From Marisa cornuarietis (lineage: Eukaryota; Mollusca; Gastropoda; Architaenioglossa; Ampullariidae): 64,000 nt of DNA. The DNA is taken from contig SMMW01000555.1 in assembly GCA_004794655.1 (NCBI GenBank), forward strand, positions 6,667,001 through 6,731,000, read 5' to 3'. The notes beneath the pieces are model-generated. The model was not told the DNA's origin. It ran no database searches and was given only the letters and a program-made list of their open reading frames with translations. Positions 37,041 through 47,300 of the stretch are shown here, in pieces. A program made the position numbers and the translations under genes. How positions within the stretch are numbered: the first letter of the stretch is position 1; each line of letters begins with the position of its first letter.

Positions 37041-38200
37041 GTGACTGCGTCCATTCTCTGGGCCATTCCTTGCGCTCCCAGACTCTTTGGCACATGACAG
37101 TTAGGGCCTTTGTAGTTGCTTCCCCACCCTGCTTGAGCAGCTCAGCTGGTACATTATCAACGCCTGGTGACTTTCCTCCCTTCAAACTATGTACAGCTCT
37201 TTCGACCTCTTCCCGTAGGACTGGTAGGTCTGCAGGTTCACTGTCTCTAGTCTGGTTGTTTTGGAGAATGTTGGCGTCGGTCTTCAGCTGGTAATTATAC
37301 ATGTCCTTGCAGTATTCTGTCCATCGGTTGAGTACAGCATTGCCTTCTGTGAGAAGGTGACCATTGCTGTCTTCGATGACTGAGATCTTCTGCTGGTCTG
37401 TCTTAGTGAGGGTCTTTAGATAGGCCTTTTTGTTGTCACCGCGTGCCATTCCATCCTCTATGTCCTGGCACTGCTTCTCGATCCAGCTCTCCCTAGCTGC
37501 CTTCATCCCTTTTTTAATGGCACAGAACACTTCTTTGTATTTGGTGGCTGCTTCTGGTTTGCTTTTCTTTTCTCTCTTCAAGGTTCTCCTTTGGTCACAG
37601 AGGTCTAGGATGTCGTTCGTGACCCGTGGCTGTTTCTTATTCCTATGTCGCCCTAGAACCTCCTGGGCTGTCGACAGTAGCACCTCTTTGATGTTTCCAG
37701 CGAGGGTGTCTACATCACAGTCCCCCAGGTTCAGTGCGCCAAATTTTCCGCCAACTGTGGCCTTGAAGACTTCTGCAATCTTTGGGTCTTGCAGCTTCTC
37801 CAAATCAAAGCGAATTCGGGGAATGTTTGAGAGTCGCTTCGCTTTCAGCCTCAGCTTTAGGTTCGCTAGAACAAGGTCATGGTCGCTGCCTAAGTCAGCG
37901 CCTGGGTACGTCCTTGTCTTGGCCCTGTTGATGCTGGATTTGAAGCGTCTCGGCAGTAGGATATAGTCGATCTGATTATGGACCAATCCATCTGGTGAGT
38001 GCCAAGTGGCCGTCCTTGATTTCTTGTGGGGATATAAGGTGTTGGCTAAGGTGAGTCTCTGGCTCTGTGCGAACTCTAGGAGTCTGATGCCTCTGTCGTT
38101 GTTTTCACCAAGGCCAGATTTCCCCACCGTTCCTGCCCATTGCTGGTAGGCGTCTGGGCCAACCTTGGCCTTCCAGTCTCCGAGCACAACCAGGATGTCC
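37041..38200 (-). pseudogene. RTE-like ORF, inverted 5' segment: endonuclease C-part and reverse transcriptase N-part
   Basis: This is the longest open frame in the window, with 393 codons and no stop from the first ATG (38187). Endonuclease motifs, numbered from that ATG, are GDWKAKVG (3-10), HNQIDYIL (70-77) and GSDHDL (100-105). The SDH triad is the conserved catalytic end of the AP-endonuclease fold. A basic linker follows, then the reverse-transcriptase entry motif KGGKSPGVDNVPAELLK (336-352). Family-like sequence stops after WTQSL (379-383), and the last ten residues are flanking DNA. The frame extends upstream of the ATG (about 38199-38188), so the ATG is not a real start. In GDWK a lysine sits where family members normally have asparagine. 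It is probably the youngest-looking coding relic here but cannot be functional because it is split from its 3' half. Confidence 0.85.
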
Positions 38201-38207
38201 TTTTTTT

Positions 38208-39294
38208 GACAGAGTCTGGCACGAGGGGCTATGGCATGTGAAGCGGAAATTCAACATTGAAGAAGGGCTCGTCCAAGTCGTTGAATCGCTGTATAACAGC
38301 TCAACGAGTACAGTACTGTTGAACAACTAAATAGGAGCTTACTTTCGCACCACAATAGGGGTACGTCAAGGATGTCCCCTATCACCCGTGCTGTTCAATA
38401 TATTCTTGGAGAACATCATGCTTGAAGCTCTTCATGACCACCATACCTCCATTTCAATCGGTGGAAGACCAATCTGCAACCTACGCTTTGCAGATGACAT
38501 AGATCTGTTAGCAGGTACAAACACGGAACTGCAAGACTTCACCAACAGACTGACAGACAGCTCAAACGCATATGGAATGAAGACCAGCACTGAAAAGAGC
38601 AAAGTTATGATCAAACGGCAACGGCAAAGCAGAGATCTATATGAACGGGGCACAGCTCGAAGGGGTAAGTAGCTTCAAGTACTTGGGAGCCACCCTCTCC
38701 AAGGACGGCAGCTCCACGCAAGATATCCGCATCAGGATCGCAACAGCAACAGCAGCAATGGCTAGGCTAGATGGGATCTGGCATAGCCACAAGATAAGGT
38801 TCACTACCAAGTACAGGCTATACAAATCATTGGTAGTGCCGATCCTGCTCTACGGATGCGACACGTGGACTCTGCTCGCCGAAACGGAAAGGAGAATCCA
38901 GGCATTTGAGAACAAGTGCCTGAGGAGACTGCTCCGGATCTCATACAAAGAACACAAAACCAACGACTTTGTAAGAAACAAAATTGCCACACTTGTAGGA
39001 CACCAGGAACCTCTACTATCAACAGTCAAGCGACGTAAGTTGGTCTTCTTTGGTCATGTAACCCGGCACGACACCTTGTCGAAGACTATCCTTCAAGGCA
39101 CCTTGGAGGGTGGCCGACGCCGCGGTGGTCAGAGAAAGAACTGGCTTACGAACGTCAAAGACTGGACTGGTCGTCCTGTACAGGACCTGCTGACTATCGC
39201 CCAAAATAGGCAGGAGTGGCGGGCCCTGTCAGCTGCTGCGTCTATCCATGTGCTACCCTCAACGCCAGGTGCCAGGCAAAGGACGACTGACTGA
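38208..39294 (+). pseudogene. RTE-like ORF, 3' segment: reverse transcriptase palm to C-terminus
   Basis: The frame begins with FDRVWHEGLW and continues through RQGCPLSPVLFNIFLENI and the catalytic FADD box (38487-38498). After a frame change come KYLGATLSKDG, LLYGCDTWTL and GHVTRHDTLSKTILQGTLEGG, the typical C-terminal end of this clade. Two lesions are visible. There is an in-frame TAA at 38328-38330, where the family suggests a CAA codon. There is also a one-base-equivalent frameshift in the repetitive AACGGCAACGGCAAAGC stretch near 38612-38630, after which the reading frame is the one open from 38641 to the TGA at 39292-39294. The stop codon lies within the GACT-repeat tail. It reads opposite to the left segment of the same insertion. 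Confidence 0.87.
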
Positions 39295-39297
39295 CTG

Positions 39298-39306
39298 ACT
39301 ATTAAA
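39298..39306 (+). repeat. Candidate right target-site duplication of the RTE-like insertion
   Basis: ACTATTAAA follows the (GACT)n tail and matches 37028-37036. It fixes the outer borders of the inversion-bearing insertion. Confidence 0.6.
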
Positions 39307-40699
39307 TGCGTGTATATAATATATGGTCAAATTTTACTTGCTTTCCTGCACGCACGCACTCACATTTATTCAGGGAACACATGACTAATAATCGAATATT
39401 TAAAACATGTCTTTGTGCTTCTCGTACTGGTCTTTTGTTTAATAACCTCCCTCTCCCGAGAGAAACGTACTTGTCCACTTTTGTTCTGCAGCATACCTCG
39501 AGGGTATGGACTGAAAGGCTTGCTATTGGGTTAATGGTCGCTGCGTTCAACACCGTATGCTGCTCATATTCAACAGCGTGGAAAAAAATCTATAATGTGT
39601 GCATGGGGAAATAGGGGATGAAGGGGGACTTTGGGGGGAGAGGGGAAAGAGAGAGAAGAAGAATCAAGGGAACGAGACAGAGAAAGAGAGAGAGAGGGGG
39701 TGAGTCGAGAGAGTGCGAGTCTGTTAGTGGAACTGCTACTTGGTGCTGACGAAGCACGCATCTCCAACCTCTCCTCGTCCCCCTACCCATCCCTCCCCTT
39801 CATTCATCTGACAAGATGCTTTGAAGTCAAGTGCATTCCTGATTTCGCTTTGATTCTGGCCGCGGCATCGAATCTCATTACCTCATCATTTCGACATCTG
39901 CCGTGTCGCTTCACTCATCGTGCGAACGATTGGAGTTGGCGTGCTCTCCTCTGATTCAGCGCACGAGAGCGGGCCACCGCCTTGACGATTATATGGGATT
40001 AGGCTTCATCATAGTCAGTTGTCATTGTGTTGACCATTTCGACAGGATTTTTTTTTTAAGTTAGATGGGGCTAACGTTTGCGACCGTAAATTCCGAAAAA
40101 ATAATATTTGATGTCAAGTAACAGTTGTGACTGTAATTGTTTTACAGATTTTTGCAAGTGTGGAACGCCTGGCCCAAGCTTCTGTTTCTCGCTCTCATTG
40201 TTTCCCTCTTCCTTCATTCTCACTGTCATCTTTATTCTCCCTCTGCCTTTCACACTGCTATGGCTCATTTTGCTGACCTTTCTGTCTCTCCTCTTCTTTA
40301 AATATGTGTATGCTTTTAAGTCCGGACTCAAAACTCGCCTCTAAGAACGTCTTTTATACTCGTTCGTGCTATTCGCTCACTCCTCAGTTCAATATCTTTA
40401 TTCATAAAATTCGTTCCTATTGCCATTGTCTTATCCGTCTGTTGACGCTTATAATAGTCTATATTTTTCTTGTGTTTTTCTTGAGCTCGCCTCCACACGG
40501 GGATTCTATAACAATTTTGTTATAGAAATTCTGATTATTATTAAAAGGGCTTGCTTTTTTTGGCAGCCTAGCTGATCTACGATACGGCGCTTTCCGATTA
40601 TGACTTCATCTTATTCTTGTTTTTGATATGATAAGACACTTGATGATTATGACTTTAGAAAAGCAATGTGTTAGAGCACTCACTTATGTCGAGGCCAGG

Positions 40700-40797
40700 T
40701 TTTGTGAGGTGCCCTGCGGCAGACGGGCGTCGAACCGATGATGTGTACTTTCGGGTTCGGATGTTGTTGCTCTAACCACTATCTCTCCCGACCAAGA
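40700..40797 (-). mobile_element. tRNA-like SINE head
   Basis: On the minus strand, GATAGTGGTTAGAGC (about 40784-40770) resembles an A box. A perfect B box, GGTTCGACGCC (40736-40726), lies about 33 nt downstream. Most tRNA acceptor pairing is absent, so a SINE or tRNA relic fits better than a live tRNA gene. On the plus strand, GTGTTAGAGCACTC just to the left (about 40668-40681) also looks like an A box, possibly from a second copy facing it. Confidence 0.45.
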
Positions 40798-41570
40798 CAG
40801 AGGGAAAATTTGAGCTACGAGCAAAAAGAAACAACGTCGTCAAGGAAGTATTAACGAAGAAAGGAAAAGAGAGAGAACTGGTGGAGGGAAGGATTATCCT
40901 CCCCTGCTCCTGTCAAAAGATGTTGTAAAGCCCACGACGCCGACACTGGAGTACACCCACTAACAGACGCGGTAAGCAGCAGGCTGATAAACCAGGAGAG
41001 GACATCTGTCTCCGGCACAGGTATGCCTCTCATCTGTTTCTCAGGTAAGCAAACAACTCCCCGGCCCCGTGTTTGGCAAGAGAGTCAAATGAAGATGCCC
41101 GTGTTTTGACGCGCCATTCTCCCTTCTTCACTAATCACCGAGAAGACTTCATCGCAAAAAAAAAATCAGTCTACAAACTCAGGGGAGGGGTGGGGATTGA
41201 GAAAGCTGGGTATGTTTGTGTCGTTCTGGATAAAACACGTCTAAGATTAGACCTTGATATGTATCATTTTCCCCCTCTTTTGATTTAAAACCCGACCCTA
41301 AAAGTGTAAGTTCGTATTTATTACGCAGATTCCTAATAAATACAAGTGTCCCGCCTTTGATTGTTTGGACTAAAATACTTTCAGATGTTCCGTTCGCCCG
41401 CCCTTGTCTTTCACTCTCACTATTTACCTGACTAACCCTTCTCCTCACGCGTCCCAATTTTCTCTTTCTTCTCCTCTATTTCTTTTTTTCCTCCACCTCT
41501 GTACGATCCCTAACTTTCCCTCCTGTCTGTCCTTCTTGAACTTTCGCCGCGCGCGGTCTGAATGTCAACA

Positions 41571-41578
41571 TGACGTCA
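41571..41578. promoter_or_regulatory. CRE palindrome
   Basis: A perfect TGACGTCA lies 18 bp after a CCGCGCGCGG stretch. It is a CREB/ATF-type site by sequence only. Confidence 0.3.
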
Positions 41579-41863
41579 GGTGAAGTGTAAACAGTGCGAT
41601 TAACGTGTATCGTTCTTTCAAAGCAGACGTGATCGTGGGTTTAATGATGGGGAGGAAAACGTAGTTTTTTGTTTATTTTTATTCTCCAGAAGGGGGTAAA
41701 CGAAACGTTATTTGTGCTGTTAATAAAGCTGCATTTTGATATTTCTCAACACGCGCTGCACAGGAGAAACAAATATGAGGGATTTTAACTGTAAGTCATT
41801 AGTGTTTGTTTTGTCTTCTTCGTCATCTTTTTTATCCACCTCTCACCATCTTTTTCGTCGTTT

Positions 41864-41865
<2 letters not shown>

Positions 41866-41923
<58 letters not shown>

Positions 41924-41960
41924 GTCGTCGTCGTCGTCGTCGTCGTCATCATCATCATCG
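41866..41960 (+). repeat. (TCA)n passing into (TCG)n and back
   Basis: About 20 CAT triplets, then about eight CGT triplets, then CAT again. Open frames here are polyserine or polyhistidine. Confidence 0.97.
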
Positions 41961-42674
41961 CTTCACAATATCTTTATACTCCTGTAAATACAATCCAGTA
42001 ATAACGTCGAGACCAGTTTTCCTCAACTTCTATACACATAATCATGTACCAAGAAACTCTGCATATACTCATACATAAACATACACTTCAAAACACAGCA
42101 ATTGTACTGAGAGAGTGAGAAAGATTTTTTTAAAAATCAAGAACCTGGTTTTGTCTTTCTGTTCAACCATCTGTCCGTCAGCTTCACCCAAGAGATTTAT
42201 CGCTGAGACTCACGATGCCATAGGAGACCCACAGGACAAGCAGATGTGTCGCTTCCAAAACAATGAAAACAAAAGCACGGAGTTCTCAGTCCGTGGCACG
42301 GTCAGAGGAGGTTTTCAACATTCAGCCAATGGCAGTGCTGACCGTTTTCAGGACTGAAGGTAAAGGGTGCAAGATCTGTTTTCGTTGCTGAAGATGCAGC
42401 ATGAGGGTTTATTCTCAAAGATGTGTGCTGCAGTAGATGTCAACTGGTAGGTCGGTCCTATTGTCTTTGCGAACAACAACCAGGAAGTTCTCACTTGCAG
42501 AGGACTTTTTTTAAGCTTTGGCTAGTCTAAATGTTTCAAGCTTCGGGCTTAATTGAAAGCAGACACCTTCTTCATGGACGTTAACTAGATATTTTTATCC
42601 GTCCCCGTAAACTTCGCCTCACCCTGCCACTCACACTCTCGTCTATCAGCCTCCTCTATGGGCGAGAACCACTT

Positions 42675-42800
42675 CAGAGGCAAGTACTACCCCGCTGCTT
42701 AAAACGCCATGAATTTTCTTTGTGCATTAAACAAGACACTTGGAAGCACATTTCCAGACGAGGTCGAGCGGCCAACCTCCATTAGTGCTTTCAAACCGCA
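42675..42800 (+). mobile_element. Possible CR1/L2-like C-terminal relic
   Basis: One frame reads KRHEFSLCIKQDTW (from 42702) and the next reads FPDEVERPTSISAFKPHL (from about 42751). Together they resemble the common non-LTR C-terminus of the form F..R....WNSLP..V..A.S...FK..L. One frameshift separates the halves. The match is short and made by eye, so a chance resemblance cannot be excluded. Confidence 0.35.
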
Positions 42801-43475
42801 TTTACCGGGGAAGAAAATATAGCGCACTTCTCATTTTACTAATACTGCACTATGCAAGTTGCTAAAAAAAAAAAAGAAAGTCAGGGAATGAGGTATGCGA
42901 AAAAGGCTTATATAGGCTGTTGGAAGTGGGTGAATTTTAATGATTACCCTACGCTTATTCAATTCTTTGTCTTAATGAAGAGCGAAAATTGGCGAAAGTC
43001 AAGAAATACTGGCAGATGGAAAGCATCTGTAATGTTGCTAATTGTATTTCGAAGGCCTAAGGGGAGCAACATTTTGTACACTTATCTTGAGATAAAGCCC
43101 GTAGACCGCCAGTTGCCCAGCCTGTGGTGGCTGCTCCTCTGACCGCACGCAGCGCAGCTCAGGGGAAGGTTGTGGCTCTGCTGGTGTCTTGCTGACTGTA
43201 ATAACCCATCAAGAGCCTGCAGGTACAGTGGAGGCGGCTGCTGATGCTCTGCTTGTCATCCTGTCTTCCTGCAAACTTTTGTCTTGAAGTTTAGGCAGCT
43301 TCGATGTGTCTTTTTTTTCAAAGCAGCATCTACGAGTCCGTAAGAAAGAGTTTGCCTGTCCAGCCTGTGATTCTTGTTCTTTTTTAGGACTTTTTTTTTG
43401 CTTTCATCCTGAACTCATTTATGCAATAATTCGCAAACACACACATGATCATTTGAAAAACACAAAAAATGTTAG

Positions 43476-43481
<6 letters not shown>

Positions 43482-43506
<25 letters not shown>
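43482..43506 (+). repeat. (CT)n(TA)n microsatellite
   Basis: CT run joined to a TA run, about 100 bp before the fold-back element. Confidence 0.93.
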
Positions 43507-43651
43507 CAGCCACCCAACCAACACACGCACACTATCCCACCTTCCCCCTCCCACATACAAATATGCACGCACCACGAACGCCTGCACACACACACACACA
43601 CACACACGTATGGGGCGCCAAGAGGGGAATTTTCTCAAATTTGCTATTTCT

Positions 43652-43851
43652 AGTTATACATTGCAATGTATAATTATAGAATGCAATGTATAGCTCTACA
43701 TTGCATTTTATACATATAGATTGCATTTTATATTTATACAATTCATTCTATACTTATAGATTGCATTCTATAGCTATACATTGCATTCTATAAGTATAAA
43801 ATGCAATGTATAGCTATACATTGAAATGTATGATTATACATTGCAATGTAT
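43652..43851 (+). repeat. Left-arm block: ten 20-bp near-palindromic units
   Basis: Ten consecutive units of exactly 20 bp follow the pattern AGCTATACATTGCAATGTAT with variants. The best units contain the perfect 14-bp palindrome TACATTGCAATGTA, separated by short palindromic linkers such as TAGCTA and TAATTA. Each unit can fold on itself as well as with the opposite arm. Confidence 0.9.
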
Positions 43852-44160
43852 AGCTAGAGAGAGAAAAACTCGGTAAAAACCGAAGTGTTTCATTTATATT
43901 ATGCTCAAAAGTTGCTATCCAATTCATTTTAGATATACCTTTCAATTCTTTTCCCATATGCAAATGAGCCAGCCTCGTTGCATATACATTTCAAGTCAGA
44001 AGTTATAGAATGCAATCTATAAATATAGATTTCAAATGTATAGCTAGAATGCATTCTATAGCTAAAGAATTGAAAGGTATATAAAAATGAATTGGATAGT
44101 AACTTGTGAGTATAATATAAATGAAACACTTCGGTTTTTACCGAGTTTTTCTCTCTCTAG

Positions 44161-44300
44161 CAATACATTGCAATCTATAATTATACATTGCAATGTATAG
44201 CTATAGAATGCAGTCTATAAGTATAGAATGAATTGTATAAGTATAACATGCAATGTATAGCTATACATTGCATTCTATAATTATACATTGCAATGTATAG
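44161..44300 (+). repeat. Right-arm block: seven 20-bp near-palindromic units
   Basis: Seven consecutive 20-bp units form the mirror of the left-arm block, with three units fewer. That difference accounts for the roughly 60-bp inequality between the arms. Further decayed units lie in the loop near 43998-44063. Confidence 0.88.
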
Positions 44301-44345
44301 CTAGAAATAGCAAATTTGAGAAAATTCCCCTCTTGGCGCCCCATA

Positions 44346-47300
44346 CACACGTGCATTCATTCACTCACTCCGCAATTTCTTTTGTGAACACAGAAACGCG
44401 ATTCTAGGTATCCCTGGTATTGCTGTGAAACGTGAAACCCACACACAAACTAGCCACTAAGCGGTTGTAGTTTGATGAAATGGAGGAGAGAAAACTGACC
44501 CTTCCGCAAACTTTCTTGTAACCGCTCGCTGTGTCCAAGCGTGACAAGAAGAAAGCAGCAGGGGAGTGAATCACTGAGGCTCTCCTTGTCTCCTCCTGCC
44601 GCTGCAGAACAAAAGGTCTCTGATTGCAGAAGTCTTTGTTAACACGACTCAGAGGCGACACGAAATGAGTCAGTCAGCTCGATTTGCCAACCCCTCCACC
44701 CTCCAGCCCTTAAGAGCCACCCTCCGGGTACACAAACTGGATAAATTTGTTGTGGTTAGTTCGAGAGGAGGCTGGAGTGTAAATGCTGTTTGTTTACTAG
44801 CAATAACCACTGCATGCGATGTTGTTCTATTTTAATATAGCTGACAAATGGAACAAACTGAGAAAACAAGACACAGTAAAAGATGAATGAGGAGGAGAGA
44901 GAGAGAGAGTCCTTGTAGTTTTGTCAGTGACTCACGGACGACCCTAATTTGCAGACCTTGTCACTAGTATGCAGTCAACAGCTGATGCACCAAGTTGTTT
45001 CAACCTGAAGTAGTTAAAGTAGTGATTGATCAGCGACAAGCTGCAGATTCCCTTAAAAAAAAACAGGAAAAAAAGTGAACGATGGCGATCTTTGGATGGA
45101 TCAATCATTGCAGTCTTTACTCATGAAAATAATCAATTACGTTTACTATTTGTCTTCGAGTCCGTTGTGAAACAAATTAAATTTACTTTCACTAGCTCTC
45201 TATGGGATACGAATCAGGCCCATCAGAACTACTCATCACACTTACCTTATCATGTCCGTTGCCCCGTGTGTCAGTTACGAAGAAGCAAGTGTTTGTGTAT
45301 CTCGGCCAAATGGCATAAAGTAGAGAATTTTTTAACTTGCGGATACTTTGACGATTAAAACCAGAAACGTTGATTATAAATCATAATGTGTATAAAAATA
45401 AGGATATGATCAAGACGCCAGCAATATTTTTAATTGATGACCGAAGATAATATTATATTACTACTGTAACAGAAATAATGGTATATACCACAAAAAGTGG
45501 TTTGGAAAACGTACAAAATCAGTTTCATACATTTTTGTTCAATCCTTCCATTTTTAAAACTGATCTACATGTAACAAGTAAAAGCAAACGATAGACCAAA
45601 TATAAAACTGATAAATGCCAAGTCAGCATTTATTTCTTCAAAGGCCTCTAATGCCATCGTCATATTAGAAACACGGCACTGTTATATGATATCTGACCGA
45701 GTAAAATCACTAAACAGGTGTAGCATATATTTAGAGAACACAGTCAGGCATGCTTTAAAGAAATAAAGTGGCAAGGGGGAGACCAGAGATAAAAGCTATT
45801 GAAATTGACTGAAAATGAAATCTCGGGGTGGCAATTGGCAAAAGTGGCCTTTGCATTCTTTCCATCAACAGTCTTCAGTTTTCCAGAAATTGCTTCTCTG
45901 CTTCTTTTCATCTGACAGCGCCGTTGCTTTTTGTAAACGCTTGGCTGATTGTCATCAAGCGAGGAGGCTTGCAATGTCGTCACAGCTCTACTTTTATTTT
46001 TGTAACCTGCTGTCTTCGTAATCTCATTGGTCGAACAGGAAATTTCAGCTGTTTAAACTCCACCTGACTCATTCTAGAGCGATTGCAAAGGGCAACAAGC
46101 AATATCTTTCGAGCGAGAAAAGAATCAGGATTTCAATTTCTGTTCGAAAAGGTTTTCTCGCGTTTGGTTCTTTTTTTTACAAAAGTCGTAATTTCGAGGT
46201 CTGTCCTGGGCAAGAAACTTTTTGACTTCAGCAGACGAGCTCAAGAAAACTTTCCTTATGAAAACGTTTCATGATCGACTGTTTTAGGGTGTTATATGAA
46301 CGTTGTATAAATGTTGTATACGTGTATGTCATTAACTCATAGCTGTTTTTATATTGTAGATATATAAAAGAAATAAGATAGAAACAATGTACCTTATCTT
46401 AGGATGAAAGAGCCAGAGTGAAAAAATAAAGGGAACGAGAAGTGAGAATATTTTGAACAAATCTCTCAACAATCTTTGTCAAAAACAATCTTTTAAAACT
46501 CAGTAAAACATAAACACACATTAATGTCACTGTCTCCATTTCAAGTTCCAGGGAAGTCACATTACCAGAGCCTGGAGGCGATTTGTCGATGTCATTTTAA
46601 TGAAATATCAACATACTGCTTACACTTGCCATTTCAAACCCCATTGATAGATAAGAATAACTGATCCAACGGAGTTAAAAACCAGGATTACTGAAACCAT
46701 TGTCAGAACACGGAAAGTCTGATGAATGTTTTAAATTGAAGTATAACAGAGCTTTGATATCGAGAATGCGAAAGAGGTGACCTTTAACATTTACCTACAT
46801 GAAATCGAAATGATTTACATGAAATAATAATTGCTGATTTCAAAGTCCAGAAATATCAGACGCACACGCGTTCACCGCCGTAAAATCAACCAACATTAAA
46901 ACAAGAAAACGGTCGCAATTCCTTCATGATGAAATTCTTTTCTTTCTCTAAAGAATAACTAAATTAGTCATGAAACCCTTTTCATAACGATAGGCCAAAA
47001 ATCGGCGACATTTTGAGAAGATGGCTTCTGTGCAGTTATTAAAATATAAAATCATCTGTTTTGTCTGTGGATTCAAGCACTAACATTTTAAAGAGGGAGA
47101 CGCATTGATGTGAGAGGCTTGTTAAAGAGAAACTGTCAGTGCTTTAACATCCTCATTTATCAATCTGGAAAAAAGTGTCTTTCTAGTTTTGTTTGCTAAG
47201 CCTCACATCGGGTGGGTTATTGAGTAAAATACAAAATACGAGGGGAGAAGAGAGAGAGAAAAAAATCCAGTAAAAGCAAAAGCTCTAACACACTGAAGAA

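Larger units (their letters stand above)
37037..39297 (+). mobile_element. RTE-like non-LTR retrotransposon with inverted 5' half (twin-primed copy)
   Basis: Two blocks of one element lie head to head. The left block (about 37037-38201) encodes, on the minus strand, the C-terminal part of an apurinic-type endonuclease and the start of the reverse transcriptase. The right block (about 38202-39297) encodes, on the plus strand, the rest of the reverse transcriptase and the C-terminal tail. The right end is a short (GACT)n tail, a common terminus for RTE-type elements. The blocks meet in a seven-T run at 38201-38207. Roughly 80 codons expected between the two coding blocks are missing, including reverse-transcriptase motif A; this number is estimated from the family. 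The element is also 5' truncated. It is a dead copy, and the arrangement matches the known twin-priming mechanism. Confidence 0.88.
43611..44343. mobile_element. 733-bp fold-back (long inverted repeat) element, probable non-autonomous DNA transposon
   Basis: The two ends, TGGGGCGCCAAGAGGGG and its complement, are perfect inverted repeats. Complementarity continues through nearly the whole element: left arm about 43611-43951, loop about 43952-44063, right arm about 44064-44343. Each arm has three zones: a 41-bp outer end, a block of 20-bp units, and an inner unique segment containing GGTAAAAACCGAAGTGTTTC or its complement. The flanks read TA on both sides (43609-43610 and 44344-44345), compatible with a TA target duplication. 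The site lies in a CA-rich tract. There is no coding capacity. The class (Tc1/mariner-like MITE or another fold-back type) is not settled by the termini. Confidence 0.85.

Noticed and set aside
37430..37966. 178-codon open frame on the plus strand
   Set aside because: It is the antisense shadow of the RTE-like endonuclease/reverse transcriptase frame.
40504..40527. Nine-bp inverted repeat TTCTATAAC/GTTATAGAA
   Set aside because: Short and AT-rich; expected by chance in a window of this size, and no element borders were found.
41736..42078. Polyserine and polyhistidine open frames
   Set aside because: They are only the CAT/CGT microsatellite read in two frames.
43652..44300. Regular 20-bp repeats suggestive of a CRISPR array
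   Set aside because: Units are contiguous with no spacers, are near-palindromic and lie in the arms of an inverted-repeat element in animal DNA.
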